Assembly (NCBI GenBank): GCA_029204225.1
Contig: CM055097.1
Span: 72,891,716 to 72,955,715, forward strand
Length of the DNA: 64,000 nucleotides
From: Diphasiastrum complanatum
Lineage: Eukaryota; Streptophyta; Lycopodiopsida; Lycopodiales; Lycopodiaceae
Reading direction: 5' to 3'
The notes under the pieces were generated by a model. It saw nothing but the letters and a program-made list of their open reading frames with translations. It did not search any database and was not told where the DNA came from. Below are positions 24,472 to 34,487 of this stretch, piece by piece (positions within the stretch are counted from its first letter, which is position 1; each line of letters opens with the position of its first letter). The position numbers were made by a program, and so were the translations under genes.

Positions 24472-24903
24472 CTGTCGTTCAAAATTTAGTATTTTTTTTT
24501 ATAGTAGGCAATATAGATTCAACGTGCACAAGTATGACCTTTGGTACTCTAACTAGCTGTCCGCCCATTGAAATGATATTAGTACAAATAAATGCAATAT
24601 TGATTCAACGCGCAGATGTACAAGACCTCTCGGGATCTTTGTGGGCTTTCGAACCGATATTAGTATGATCGTTCAAAAGTTACAAAGTTTTCATGTAATC
24701 TGTACTAATATCGGTTCAACGTGCAAAAGCCCAAAAAGATCTCGAGAGGTTGTACATCTTTGTGCTGAATGAATATTGCATATATCGGTACTAATATCGT
24801 TTCAATGTCCGGACAGCCAATTAGAGTACCAGAGGTTGTATTTGTGCGCGCTGAATCGATATTGCCTGTCCTCCGTACATATCGAATCAATGAGCGAACA
24901 GTC
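24472..24903. repeat. Large foldback element, arms of about 165 bp
   Basis: The left arm 24506-24666 and right arm 24702-24867 are imperfect reverse complements along their whole length (estimated by eye at around 80 percent), with a spacer of about 35 bases. Weaker complementarity may extend to 24472 and 24903 (GAACTGTCG against GAGCGAACAGTC). Each arm itself holds two related subunits marked by ATTCAACGCGCA and CGATATTAGTAC words. No ORF of note. This fits a foldback transposon or MITE; a hairpin RNA source is possible. Confidence 0.85.
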
Positions 24904-25128
24904 AAGTCAAGCACTAGGTGTCATACTTGTGCGTGCTAAACAGATATAAAGGCATGAAATTCGAATGTAACCTCAACGTAAAGTTTTTTTATGGTCAAGT
25001 TTGTGCTTATGTAGAATGGAGCTTCGAAAATGATTGCTCTCGTGAGTTTCCGCGAACATCTCGTATCTCTAGGTACAAAATTTGGTGACCATTAGGCTTT
25101 ATTGATAGACCATTCATTACTTTTCGAC

Positions 25129-25250
25129 GCTGATACCATGTTGTAATATTATTATTGGTGGACGTTTACAGCCCCAGATTGTATGACAAATGCATGGCTG
25201 TTATTACAAGCACGCTTAGCTAATTAATACTTGAAGTTAGAGCTAGTAGA
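25129..25250 (-). repeat. Possible LTR terminus with primer-binding-site remnant
   Basis: GACGCTGATACCATGTTGTAAT at 25126-25147 resembles a minus-strand tRNA-Met primer site followed by a TG-type LTR end at 25139. No coding remnant lies to the left, so the call is tentative. Confidence 0.25.
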
Positions 25251-27016
25251 ATGCGGGCATTACTGGAAACTCGAAAAACGGCAACCACTCGGTACTAGTT
25301 TCCATTATCTCTCTACGTAATCTCTCTCTAATGTGAAACTTCTTAAAGGGCCCATTTTGAGCCCATATTTTCCCTAATGCAAAGTTGGCCACCAAGGTGC
25401 AAACTTTATGGCTTGCTTTAAATCCTGGCTGCAAAATTTCAGGTTTACTATATTTGAATAGATATGAAGGAAAAAATCACAAGTAATCTTCACAAAGTAT
25501 AGAAAAGTGTTGAAGAGAAACTTCATTTATCAAGAACACTGTTTATTACTTTTTTGGAACATGTCATTAGAGGAAGTTTAAACACAAAAAGGGCCTTTTC
25601 TCAAGATTCCTTTTTCATTTTTTATTCACTTTTATTCACTTCTTTTGTACATGTGGCCCAATAGGTTCTTGACATAGTGGCTTTAACATACGTTACTTCT
25701 TTAAATCACTTTTTGAGTCTACACTAAAAATGGCATATCTTTTGATTGTCATATCAAAATGCAACAAAAATTGGTGCGTTGGATAGCGCTCATCAAGCGC
25801 TTTCAAATGATATATTACATGTTATACTTCTAAGCTACTACTAAAAAGTTATAGCGATTCAAAATTATTGGTTGAAAATAGTGACAAAATGCAAAAGAGA
25901 TCTTGGCACGAATTCATATGCGGCCCTTTCTGAGCTCAAACTTCCGCTAATGGATACAACAAAGAACACTGTATGTTTCCTGGATAGACAAGCTTGATCC
26001 CAACAGGTAATAACTTACTGCCATTACAATATTTTCTCCATATATTGTGATTCGTAACTCCAAATTCAATCAGTAAAACATTGTAAATAGATTGCTAGGT
26101 ATAGGATTAGTCCAACAAGACAATGAAACATACTTAGCACATTAGTATAATTGAATTGTCCACTCTAGCTCTAAAGATCCAATATAGTAATGTCATAAAT
26201 ACACTTTCCAAAAGAATAACACCAATGAAGTCTCATTTTTCTTCCACTACAAAGTTAGAAATTTCAAATTTCATCAAAAATTTTCATACCAGCTAAACTA
26301 GTTATGCCAAAGGTTCTCTTTGAGTTTTGAGCTTTTATCCTAAACCCTAAACCCTAATGCCTGGGATGAAGGGTGAGTATGTGCTCAAGATTCTCGCCTT
26401 TGTAGTGAAACTGTTCGTCTCAAGGATGAAAGTTTCAACTTTATGACTAAAGATGTTCGCCTTTGCCATGAAACTGCCTACCAAGAAATGCTCCCAAAAA
26501 TCATCCCTCACTATCCACCTCCATGATTCAAGGAATATATCCCTATAACTTAGGACCAAACAAGCGTAACTAACCTTATTAATGAGATCTAAACTACTTT
26601 TACCTCACCTCACATGTGCCAACGAGGATTCACACATGTGGGACCCACTTATGTACAATTTACATGGTTTTGATCAAGCTAGATTTGCCAATTTTGGACA
26701 ATTTCTCAGAGTTTGGCGAATCTTCATGAAGCTATTTTCTTTTATATATATAGATAAATTTTCTTGTCAATGGCTTTCACAAAAATATTTGAAAAGCCAT
26801 CTTCTTCATTTTCCACTGCTACTTTGTAAAGCCCATGTCCTTGTGCCTTGAAAGTAGAGGGCCTTTTGTCGGCAGTGTTAGTTGTCCAGAGGAATAGCTC
26901 TATGAGTTTCTGTCCCTCGCAATCTTTGGTAAAGTAAAACATGTGATTTGTCATGTCCACTTTATGAAGATTCGATGGGTTAATGGGTGAAAAAACTTTG
27001 ATTTGAGCCATATAAG
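25250..27016. other. Spacer without supported genes
   Basis: Contains a few short frames, including a 90-codon minus frame at 27011-26742 whose end (FSNIFVKAIDKKIYL) slightly resembles the end of Copia RNase H; the remainder is unrecognised. Nothing else supported. Confidence 0.4.
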
Positions 27017-27690
27017 CTCCAAATTACAAAAATCTTGAGGCTTGGACAAAAAATACATGGCGAATTAGACGAAGAGGTCTACATGGATCAACCCCCAGGA
27101 TTCAACTCAAATTCACTTCTTGAGTATGTATGCAGAATGCATAGAAGCATCTACAGTCTGAAGCAGTCAGCCCGACAATGGTACAAGAAGAAATATCAAG
27201 CCCTGAAATCATTAGGATTCAAGCCTCTGTTGGCTAACTCCAATGTGTATGTCAGAATTACAGATGGGCAGATCATCATAATGGTTGTATATGTGGACGA
27301 CACTCTGATACTTTGTAGGAGTGAGCAACTAATTGCTGAGGTGAAGACATACATCTTGAAATAATTCAAGATAGTGGATCTAGGAGAAGCCAGGTGTTAC
27401 CTAGGCTTGCAAATTGAAAGGGACTACGAGGGAGGTAAGTTATACCTTCACCAGTCCAGATACACCCAGAAGATCCTAGAGGACTTTGGGATGTTGAACT
27501 GCAAAGGAGCGAACACTCCAATGCTTGTAGGGATGGTGCTAACGAATGATGAATGTCCAAGGACTGAGGAAGAGAGAGAATAAATGCAGCTCACACCTTA
27601 CTGGAAGCTGATAGGATCACTGATGTACCTTGTAGACAACACACGTCCTGATATTGCCTATGCAGTATTCAGGATGAGCATCCTCTCACC
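27017..27690 (+). mobile_element. Ty1/Copia fragment D: reverse transcriptase and RNase H start
   Basis: Plus-strand Copia reverse transcriptase: EEVYMDQPPGF, RSIYSLKQSARQWYKKK, intact catalytic VVYVDDTLIL, then one stop at 27361 and continuation VDLGEARCYLGLQIERDYEG, GMLNCKGANTPM, then DNTRPDIAYAV. It resembles fragment F at 44.2-44.5 kb closely. It ends abruptly near 27690, where an oppositely oriented Copia begins. Confidence 0.9.
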
Positions 27691-28560
27691 ATTTTCAATT
27701 TTCTCATCAAACTAAGGCTTCCTAAGTTCAAATGACCAAGCTTATGCCACAATTCAGTTTACGATGGAATGGACGAGATAAGTCCATGTTGCCCCTTGAT
27801 TGTAGCATTCAACCTGTACAATTTAGTGTTGGGCTCCCTTATACCATCCATAATGACTTTGAACTTTTGGTTCACATCCTTCACAAAGCCACAATCATGG
27901 GCATTTTCTACTTTTGATCAGTAATGACACCAACAGAAAGTAGATTTTTCTTCAAATCTAGTACGTAAAGTACCTCCCTGATCATCCTGCTTTTGCCATC
28001 AAGTAGTTGAATTGAAACGGTGCCTATCTCCTTGATCTTGCACACATCACCATTTGCTTGTGAAACAAATGTTCCATTATCCAACACTTTCAAGCTACTG
28101 ATATGAAGATGCTAGAGTCTTCAATCTCACCTTCGTTGACAAGGTTACCTTCGTTTGCTCCTTGCTTGATTCCACCAAGAATTTTTGGCATTTTCTCTTC
28201 CCATGGCCCTTTTTGCTGCAATGGAAGCATTTGCTCTTCTTCTTGCTTGCTGGAAGATCACTCATCCTCCTGAGTTTTGGTGAATTGATGTTTAGACTTC
28301 TTCTTGCCCTTGTCTTTGCCTTGCTTTTGGCATGTCGCAAGTGCCTGATTGCCAGTATTTTGATGTTTAGCTTTCACCATTTCTCGTCATTGCTCCTCTT
28401 GTATCAAGATTCCTGTGAGCTCGTCAAAGGTTGACAATCTTTTTCTTGATGCTATTCCGCTCACAAAAATCTGATAGGGTTTTGCAATGCTACACAATGC
28501 ATTGTGCACTAGCTCCATATCACGTATGTGATCACCAATAGAATGCAAATCATTTCACCT
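27690..28560 (-). mobile_element. Ty1/Copia fragment E: gag end, zinc knuckle, protease, pre-integrase
   Basis: Minus strand, right to left: gag C-terminal helix region (about 28550-28390), a CCHC knuckle CFHCSKKGHGKRKC at about 28230-28190, the protease tail with LYVLDLKKNLLSVGVI at about 27970-27925, and a pre-integrase block LWHKLGHLNLRKP at about 27760-27720. The protease DSGA motif is not visible, so part of that domain is deleted. Inactive. Confidence 0.8.
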
Positions 28561-28679
28561 CCAGGACCGCAAAGCGCAAAATGGGCACAAAACGGAAACT
28601 ACGAAAAGAATGAAGACACACGAAGAGAAATCTTTCGCGCTGCCAGCTGGCAGCTCAACGGGCTTCATGCCCAGCTGAA

Positions 28680-29380
28680 ATGAATAGCAACGATGGAGAC
28701 TAACTAACTAGTTGATTAGCGTTAACTAGTCTTGTGATTCTACATTTAGCTATCTTGTAAACTCCACACAGTGGAGGTATAAACAATCCTCTCTGGATCA
28801 TAACCAAAAAGAGAGAAAAAGTGATGAGAATTTTACAGAGATTTGTAAGAAACAGAGAGAGACATAGCGAATAGAGTAAGAAAGCAAAAGTACCATAGTT
28901 GTGCATGAAAGTCTGCCAACGAGCAAAACACAACGAAAGAGCATAGAGTCAATTCGCCAATGAGCTAGACACTGACGATCTCGCTCTAAAACCAAACTGA
29001 CAATATAGTCGCTCTATTTCGTGTATCTCTTGGCCTTGTGTTGTGTCTCTTGATTGCTAGAATAAAATATGTTCTGTGATGCGTAGTCGAGTGTCTGGGA
29101 TCCCGTAAGAGCTTCTGCACGAAAAGAAAATTCAAAGATAGAAAATTGTTTGTGAATCAGAAGAGAGGACGAACACAAAACGAAAAAGCTTTCGCGACAT
29201 GGTATCAGAGCCTACAGGTTATCACTACTGATATTCCAGCAGTGATTCTTCCAGGCAACACAATATGGCTATGACAATCCAGACCAGAGTAGCAATCAAT
29301 CTTGATGGTGCAAATTACAGAATTTGGAAATTTAAAATCAAAACACTCTTGAAGGGCGAAGGCATCTGGTCGGTGATCAT
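28680..29380 (+). mobile_element. 5' end of a plus-strand Copia element: LTR end, primer-binding site, gag N-terminus
   Basis: A tRNA-Met primer site TGGTATCAGAGC sits at 29200-29211 directly after an LTR end TTCGCGACA. A gag start follows at 29265 (MAMTIQTRVAINLDGANYRI, WKFKIKTLL; DUF4219 type) and stops being recognisable near 29380, where a CT microsatellite begins. The left end of the LTR is not certain; 28680 is an estimate. Confidence 0.7.
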
Positions 29381-29425
29381 GAATGTACATTTGTATATTT
29401 GGGAGTTGGGCCAATGTTGAACTCT

Positions 29426-29428
<3 letters not shown>

Positions 29429-29508
<80 letters not shown>
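29429..29508. repeat. (CT)n microsatellite
   Basis: A pure CT run of about 80 bases. It faces the GA run at 29653 as an inverted pair. Confidence 0.97.
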
Positions 29509-29510
<2 letters not shown>

Positions 29511-29652
29511 CCAAAAAATCCCAAGTGATTAGCTTGTGATGCATGCATAGCATGGCCAAATAAACATGAGCCTTGACAAAATATTTGTGTTTAATTATGA
29601 TAATCCTGAGCCTTGACGACCATTTATGTAAGTTTTTGTGCAGTTAATAACT

Positions 29653-29787
<135 letters not shown>

Positions 29788-29939
29788 GTAATCAAGGTTC
29801 GGAGCCATGGAGCACTTTATGTGAGGAGCAAGAAATTGAAACTTGGATGAGGTTGAAACTTTTTTAGGTATGGCATTTTTAGGTTTATGTTTTTTGTTTT
29901 CATTTGGCTTGTTGTTGAATGTTGATCAAAGAGCGGGCT

Positions 29940-30300
29940 TCCAAAACATTTTTGCAGTCCCCTGTAGGATCAGCGGGCTGTATTTCTTTTTGCATCCCAT
30001 TGCCACACCAAAGGAATGCAAAAAACAAATTCAGCTTTCCTTCTGTGCACGCCGGCGTGCATAGAGTGGCGCTGCAAAAAAATTTGCACCCCCTTTTGCA
30101 AAAACATTTTTGAACCCTCCCACTATGCATGCCAGCGTGCAGAGAGGGCATGATGCTGATTTTGTTTTTGCAACCCGCCAGCAGGGTGCTAAATTTTTTT
30201 TGCATCCCACTGGATCAGCCAACGGGCTGCAAATTTTTTTTGCAGCCCGCTGTTGCTGATCCAGCGAACTGAAAAAGTTTTTTGCAGCCTACTCTTGTTG
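29940..30300. repeat. Cryptic palindromic DNA built from TTTTTGCA and GCAGCCC words
   Basis: Repeated words of the form TTTTTTTGCA(G/T)CCC(A/G)CTG in both orientations, for instance the palindrome GGGCTGCAAA...TTTGCAGCCC at about 30222-30246, and palindromic GCACGCCGGCGTGC at 30047-30060 with a variant at 30127-30140. Open frames across it are by-products of the repeat. No gene. Confidence 0.7.
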
Positions 30301-31060
30301 GATCAATCACAGCTCAGCTACTAGTTATTCAACAGTTACGAAATGTTCACAAGCAAGAAATCTAATTAATCCACAAACACAAAAGGAAATCAGAATATGC
30401 TCATAGAAATTTCACTCAAGAAGAATGCCATGAACAAGGAGCTTTACAATCATCAAGAACTCGTGGAAGATCTTCTTTATTCACTCAAGAGTAATTGACA
30501 ATACAATCGAAGCTCCCTCACAAGAGAGGGGGGCCCTTAAATAAGCAAGAAGGCTGCCCATGTGGAGCCCAAGTGGCAATTCCAGTAATTTGAAAAATAC
30601 AAGTGGAATTTGCCCTTCCAGTAGAGGTCACCATCAAAAGGTGGCCCACTCTAAATTATTTAAGGGAGTCTATGCTTATTTACAATGCCTAGGAAATATT
30701 ACTAGCTCCTACATGGTCGTTCCTTCTCTGGGATACACCATTAGGCTTACATAGATAATTCACTATCATCCTAGCTAGTAATTTCTTGGCTCTCATGCTC
30801 GGCTCTCAGCTTCTTCTGTTGTCCTCCTTCTGAGACCTCCTCAGTCATGGGTGAGAGATAATCTATGTCTTCAGCTTGGCTCGGCATATGGGGATTCCCT
30901 AGAATCTACCAATATATCCACCCCTAATCTGTTGTAGGACCCACTACAACATAGGCGACATCGTTCCGCTTGGCACTTGAAAAAGCGTGGATCTTCGTTC
31001 GCTTCCGTAAAACCAGGTGCTTATTATTCGCAAAACTGTTTCTAAAAAATGAAGGTCTCT
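30300..31060. other. LTR-like noncoding DNA
   Basis: No coding motif. A TGTTGTAG/CTACAACA inverted pair at about 30942-30963 could mark LTR-type ends, but no target-site duplication was identified. Confidence 0.3.
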
Positions 31061-31269
31061 CAACGGCCGCTACATTCCAGCCCTCTTGAGAACCTCTTGC
31101 AAAACCTGCTCGCCTCGTCGTCTTGTCGTTTGTTTTCGCTCACTCATCTTCGTCCCAGAGCTTCAAATACTTGTAAGCGGAGCTTACTTCCGTAGTTTAA
31201 TGGCCCAGGTACTCTCGTATCTTTTCAACAAAGCCCATCTCTTGCCAGTTTTCCACCATGGCGATGTAT

Positions 31270-32513
31270 CATGATGACATGATGGCCACTCTATAGTATA
31301 GTCGGGCCATCATCTCATGGTCTTCCTCTGACTGGAGGGCTATGTTGGGATTGACTTTGATCGGATCCAAACCACGATCCCAGATGGGTGGGGTGGTGAC
31401 CTTGTCTCGTTGACCAACGACTTGGGATGTGGTCGTGTCTAGTGCTACTGTAGATGTACTTGCTCCATCACCCCCTTTGATGATGTGTGAGGGTGATGAG
31501 TGTTGTTGAGGTGCTGAAGTGGAGTTTCTATCATCTGAAGCTGAATCGTCTGATGCTGTTCCAGCTGATGATGTTAGCTTGAAGCTTTCTTTGTATTCTT
31601 TGTTTTCTTGTGTCTGGCAATTGGGCCTTGGAGGTATCGGCCTTTTGAGCTTCTAAGGATGCGACTGCTTGTGGATCTGGTTGTGGGGTTTGTTGTTTGT
31701 ATATCAGCGGAAGAATATTGGTGTTGACTCTTTTGGGTGGGAGTCCTGATGGTGAAGTAGCCCGTGATCATGAACGCTTGGACTGTTTTGACTCGATGGG
31801 AATGTCTCATGCTTTGTCCACAAGCTACAGGTGTTGTTGGAGTTTGGGCCCGTTCTATACTTGCTGTAGTGTGATATCCGTCATGAGATACCCGAGTATG
31901 GTTACAGACTGTTTGTTTTTTAGACACTCATGAAGGCAGTTCGAAGCAAACCGTGCCCAATCATGGAGATTTTGGACATACAGTCGTGAATCTGCCATCA
32001 TGTGGAACAGGGACATGGGTACTCTCAGTACTTTTGTCCTTGGTTGTTGTGCACATCTGGTCAAATATGCACATGTCGCTTGCAGCTGCTGATCATTGAT
32101 GGCCTCAATGTACCCATCCTTATTCTTCCACTTGTCCACGAAGGGATCTATGTATTTGAAGTATGTTGTCTGCTCGATCTTTTGGAGCGTCCTTGTGATA
32201 GCATTTGGTCCCCGCGGAAACCCAAAGGGTTGCAAGTCGGCCACCACAAAAGATATATTATAAACATAGTTTCGGACAGGGGAAACTATGAGTTGGCACG
32301 CCTTGCCGTCACATTATAATTTGCATATGCCATATGTACCAGGTACGGGCTTTGATACCCTTTCAGGACAAGGATCTGAAACTCAATGGTCTTGAAGAAT
32401 GACTATGCCTACTGGTACCAGGTTTACATCTCTGTAAGATCTAACTTGCATAGCTGGATGTCAAGCTTACTTGCCTCGGGGTCGTCAGAACTGAAACTAG
32501 GGTTGGATGACAT
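31270..32513 (-). other. Unrecognised decayed gene or element ORF
   Basis: A chain of minus-strand frames starts at an ATG at 32513 (MSSNPSFSSDDPEASKLDIQ), is broken by stops to about 32250, then continues in a 130-codon frame 32247-31855 (KYIDPFVDKWKNKDGYIEAI, ATCAYLTRCAQQPRTK). Beyond about 31850 it breaks again into a Ser/Thr-rich tail (ASTSTVALDTTTSQVVGQ near 31450). Overall it looks like a gag-like or structural protein with a globular N-terminal half and a disordered C-terminus, but I do not recognise the family. Multiple stops mean it is not functional. Confidence 0.35.
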
Positions 32514-32544
32514 GGTAAAAAAATGGAAAAACTGTCGGTTGAGA

Positions 32545-32825
32545 TTTCAGACAGGGTTAAGGGGAGTCGGTTGAGATTTGATGGAGTGGCGTCGGTCGAG
32601 ATGGGATGGGATGGCTCCGGTCAAGATTTGAGACAGGGGCATCGGTCCAGATTTGAGTCAGGGCTCGGTTGAGATCCGAGAGAAGGGCGTCAATTGAGAT
32701 CTAAGATAGGGGCTTCGGTTGAGATTTGAGTCAGGGCTCGGTTGAAATCTGAGATAGGGACGTCGATTGAGATCTGAGATAGGGGCTTTGATTGAGATTT
32801 GAGTCAGGGCTCAGTTGAAAAAGGA
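32545..32825. repeat. Minisatellite, CGGTTGAGATTTGA-type units (block 1)
   Basis: About nine imperfect units of 25-35 bases with the core (C/T)CGGT(T/C)GAGAT(T/C)TGAG. It belongs to the same repeat as 33500-33960 and the traces near 41100-41170, which flank Gypsy fragment 2. Confidence 0.9.
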
Positions 32826-32829
32826 TTGG

Positions 32830-33500
32830 AAGATGTGTGTGGAGCGATGTTGGTGCGGAAAGAGAGGATTGTGAAAGATGGAGGTTGGGAAAATAAAGAT
32901 GGAAGGTAAGGTATTGTAAAGTGGAGGTGTGTTTGCAAGGAGGAATTCGACGTATGTCGTTTAATAAAGGATGGTGACAGAATGTGGTTGGGAAAGAAGA
33001 TGGAAGGTATAAGTTTGGAAAACGGAAAAGGTGAAGATGTTGGGCAAGGATGGAGATGTGTGAAAATGGATGTATGGAGGTGAGAAATGAACTAGAGGTA
33101 AACAACAAGTTCTGTGATGTTGATGATAGTATATTCAATAGTGTAATGGGAGCGTGATGAATGCTCGCATGACACTACCCCTCAACATGTGAAAAATTGC
33201 AAGATGATGTGTTTTCTACCGACAATGTTAGGTTTGGAAATGTTTGGTGATGGCGCTCTCAATGGCAAGCAAACGATGATGGTGGATAGTCGGTGGAGGT
33301 GTTGTGGAAACGATGACAGATGCAAGGAACAATAGAGTGCCAGGATCATGCATAGGAGCAAGGAAATTGCCGGCAGATCGTTGCAAGAAAATGCCAGAAT
33401 ATGCACTTCGTTGAGGTGCGAATGACATCGGAGTGATGACATTTATGGACGTCATCTTTTGGTTTCGGACGAGATGGGATGTGCCAATTCGTTAAATTTT
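32830..33500. other. Noncoding spacer between minisatellite blocks
   Basis: Purine-rich on the plus strand (GGAAGATG, GGTGAAGATG words). Overlapping frames reflect this bias. No gene recognised. Confidence 0.5.
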
Positions 33501-33960
33501 GAATTTGGAACCTCCGGTCGAGATTTGATAGGTACTTCGATTGAGATGTGATGGGTGCTCCGGTCGAGATCTTATGGGTGCTCTGGTCAAGATTTGATGG
33601 TTGCTCCAGTTTAGATCTGATGGGTGTTCCGGTCGAGATGTTATGGGTGTTCCGATCGAGATCTAATGGGTGCTCCAGTCGAGATTTGATAGGTGCTTCG
33701 GTCGAGATCTGACAGGTGCTTTGGTCGAGATCTGACAGGATGCTTTTTCGGTCGAGATTTTATAGGATGCTTTGGTCAAGACCTAACAGGACACCTCGGT
33801 CGAGATTCAACTGTACGCTTCGGTCGAGATTTGAGACAAACCCGTCGGTTGAGATCTGACAAAACGCTTCGGTCGAGATCTAACAGGATGCTTCGGTCGA
33901 GATTCAACTGTACGCTTCGGTCGAGATCTGAGACAAACCTGTCGGTTGAGATTTGACAGG
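33500..33960. repeat. Minisatellite, CGGTCGAGATCTGA-type units (block 2)
   Basis: About 17 imperfect units of 24-31 bases with the core TTCGGTCGAGAT(C/T)TGA(C/T)AGG. Two longer segments (33807-33870 and 33897-33960) are a higher-order duplication. It lies left of Gypsy fragment 2 and probably belongs to its 3' LTR or untranslated region. Confidence 0.92.
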
Positions 33961-34487
33961 AGTCCTTCAGGAAACTATGTGATTCAAGTGAAGAACTTCA
34001 AGGGGGAAAATATGACTGTGGCTCAGAGTAGGAGTTCTTATGGGAAAGGTGTATCTCAATGAATGTTTGTATGCTTAATTGGGAATGTTGAGATACTAGA
34101 TAGACATAAATGAGGTGGGCAAAAAGTGTCAGAATCTTTTTCAATGGTGTAGCCTATCATTTGTTGACCTAGAACATTCATGACAAATGGGTATTTATAG
34201 AAAAAAGAAAATGCAAAGAAAGTAAATAAGTACAGGTATGAATTATAAACAAGAAACAAGGTTAAAAATAGGCATGCAAAACGAGAATAACAAGCAAGGA
34301 AATAAGAAAATAAAATAAAATAAAAAGAATAAAAAATGTAAAATACATACTAGGAAAAAGGTGTTAAATTGGGTCAACAAACAACAACTCTTCGTAATAC
34401 CACCGTAGATGACCACCATTGACGATAGTGTCTAGGAGTATTCCGTCAAGTGTTTGCAGTTGGACTACACCATTAGAAAATATTTTA
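33961..34487. other. Noncoding, AT-rich end of Gypsy fragment 2
   Basis: Follows the minisatellite and precedes the integrase C-terminus. Contains an A-rich block at 34300-34345. LTR ends could not be fixed. Confidence 0.4.

Noticed and set aside
26742-27011. 90-codon minus-strand frame as a host gene
   Set aside because: Only a weak resemblance of its last residues to a Copia RNase H end; no start context or neighbours support it.
32731-33138. 135-codon minus-strand frame rich in Ser, Pro and His
   Set aside because: Arises from strand-biased minisatellite and purine-rich DNA; no domain pattern.
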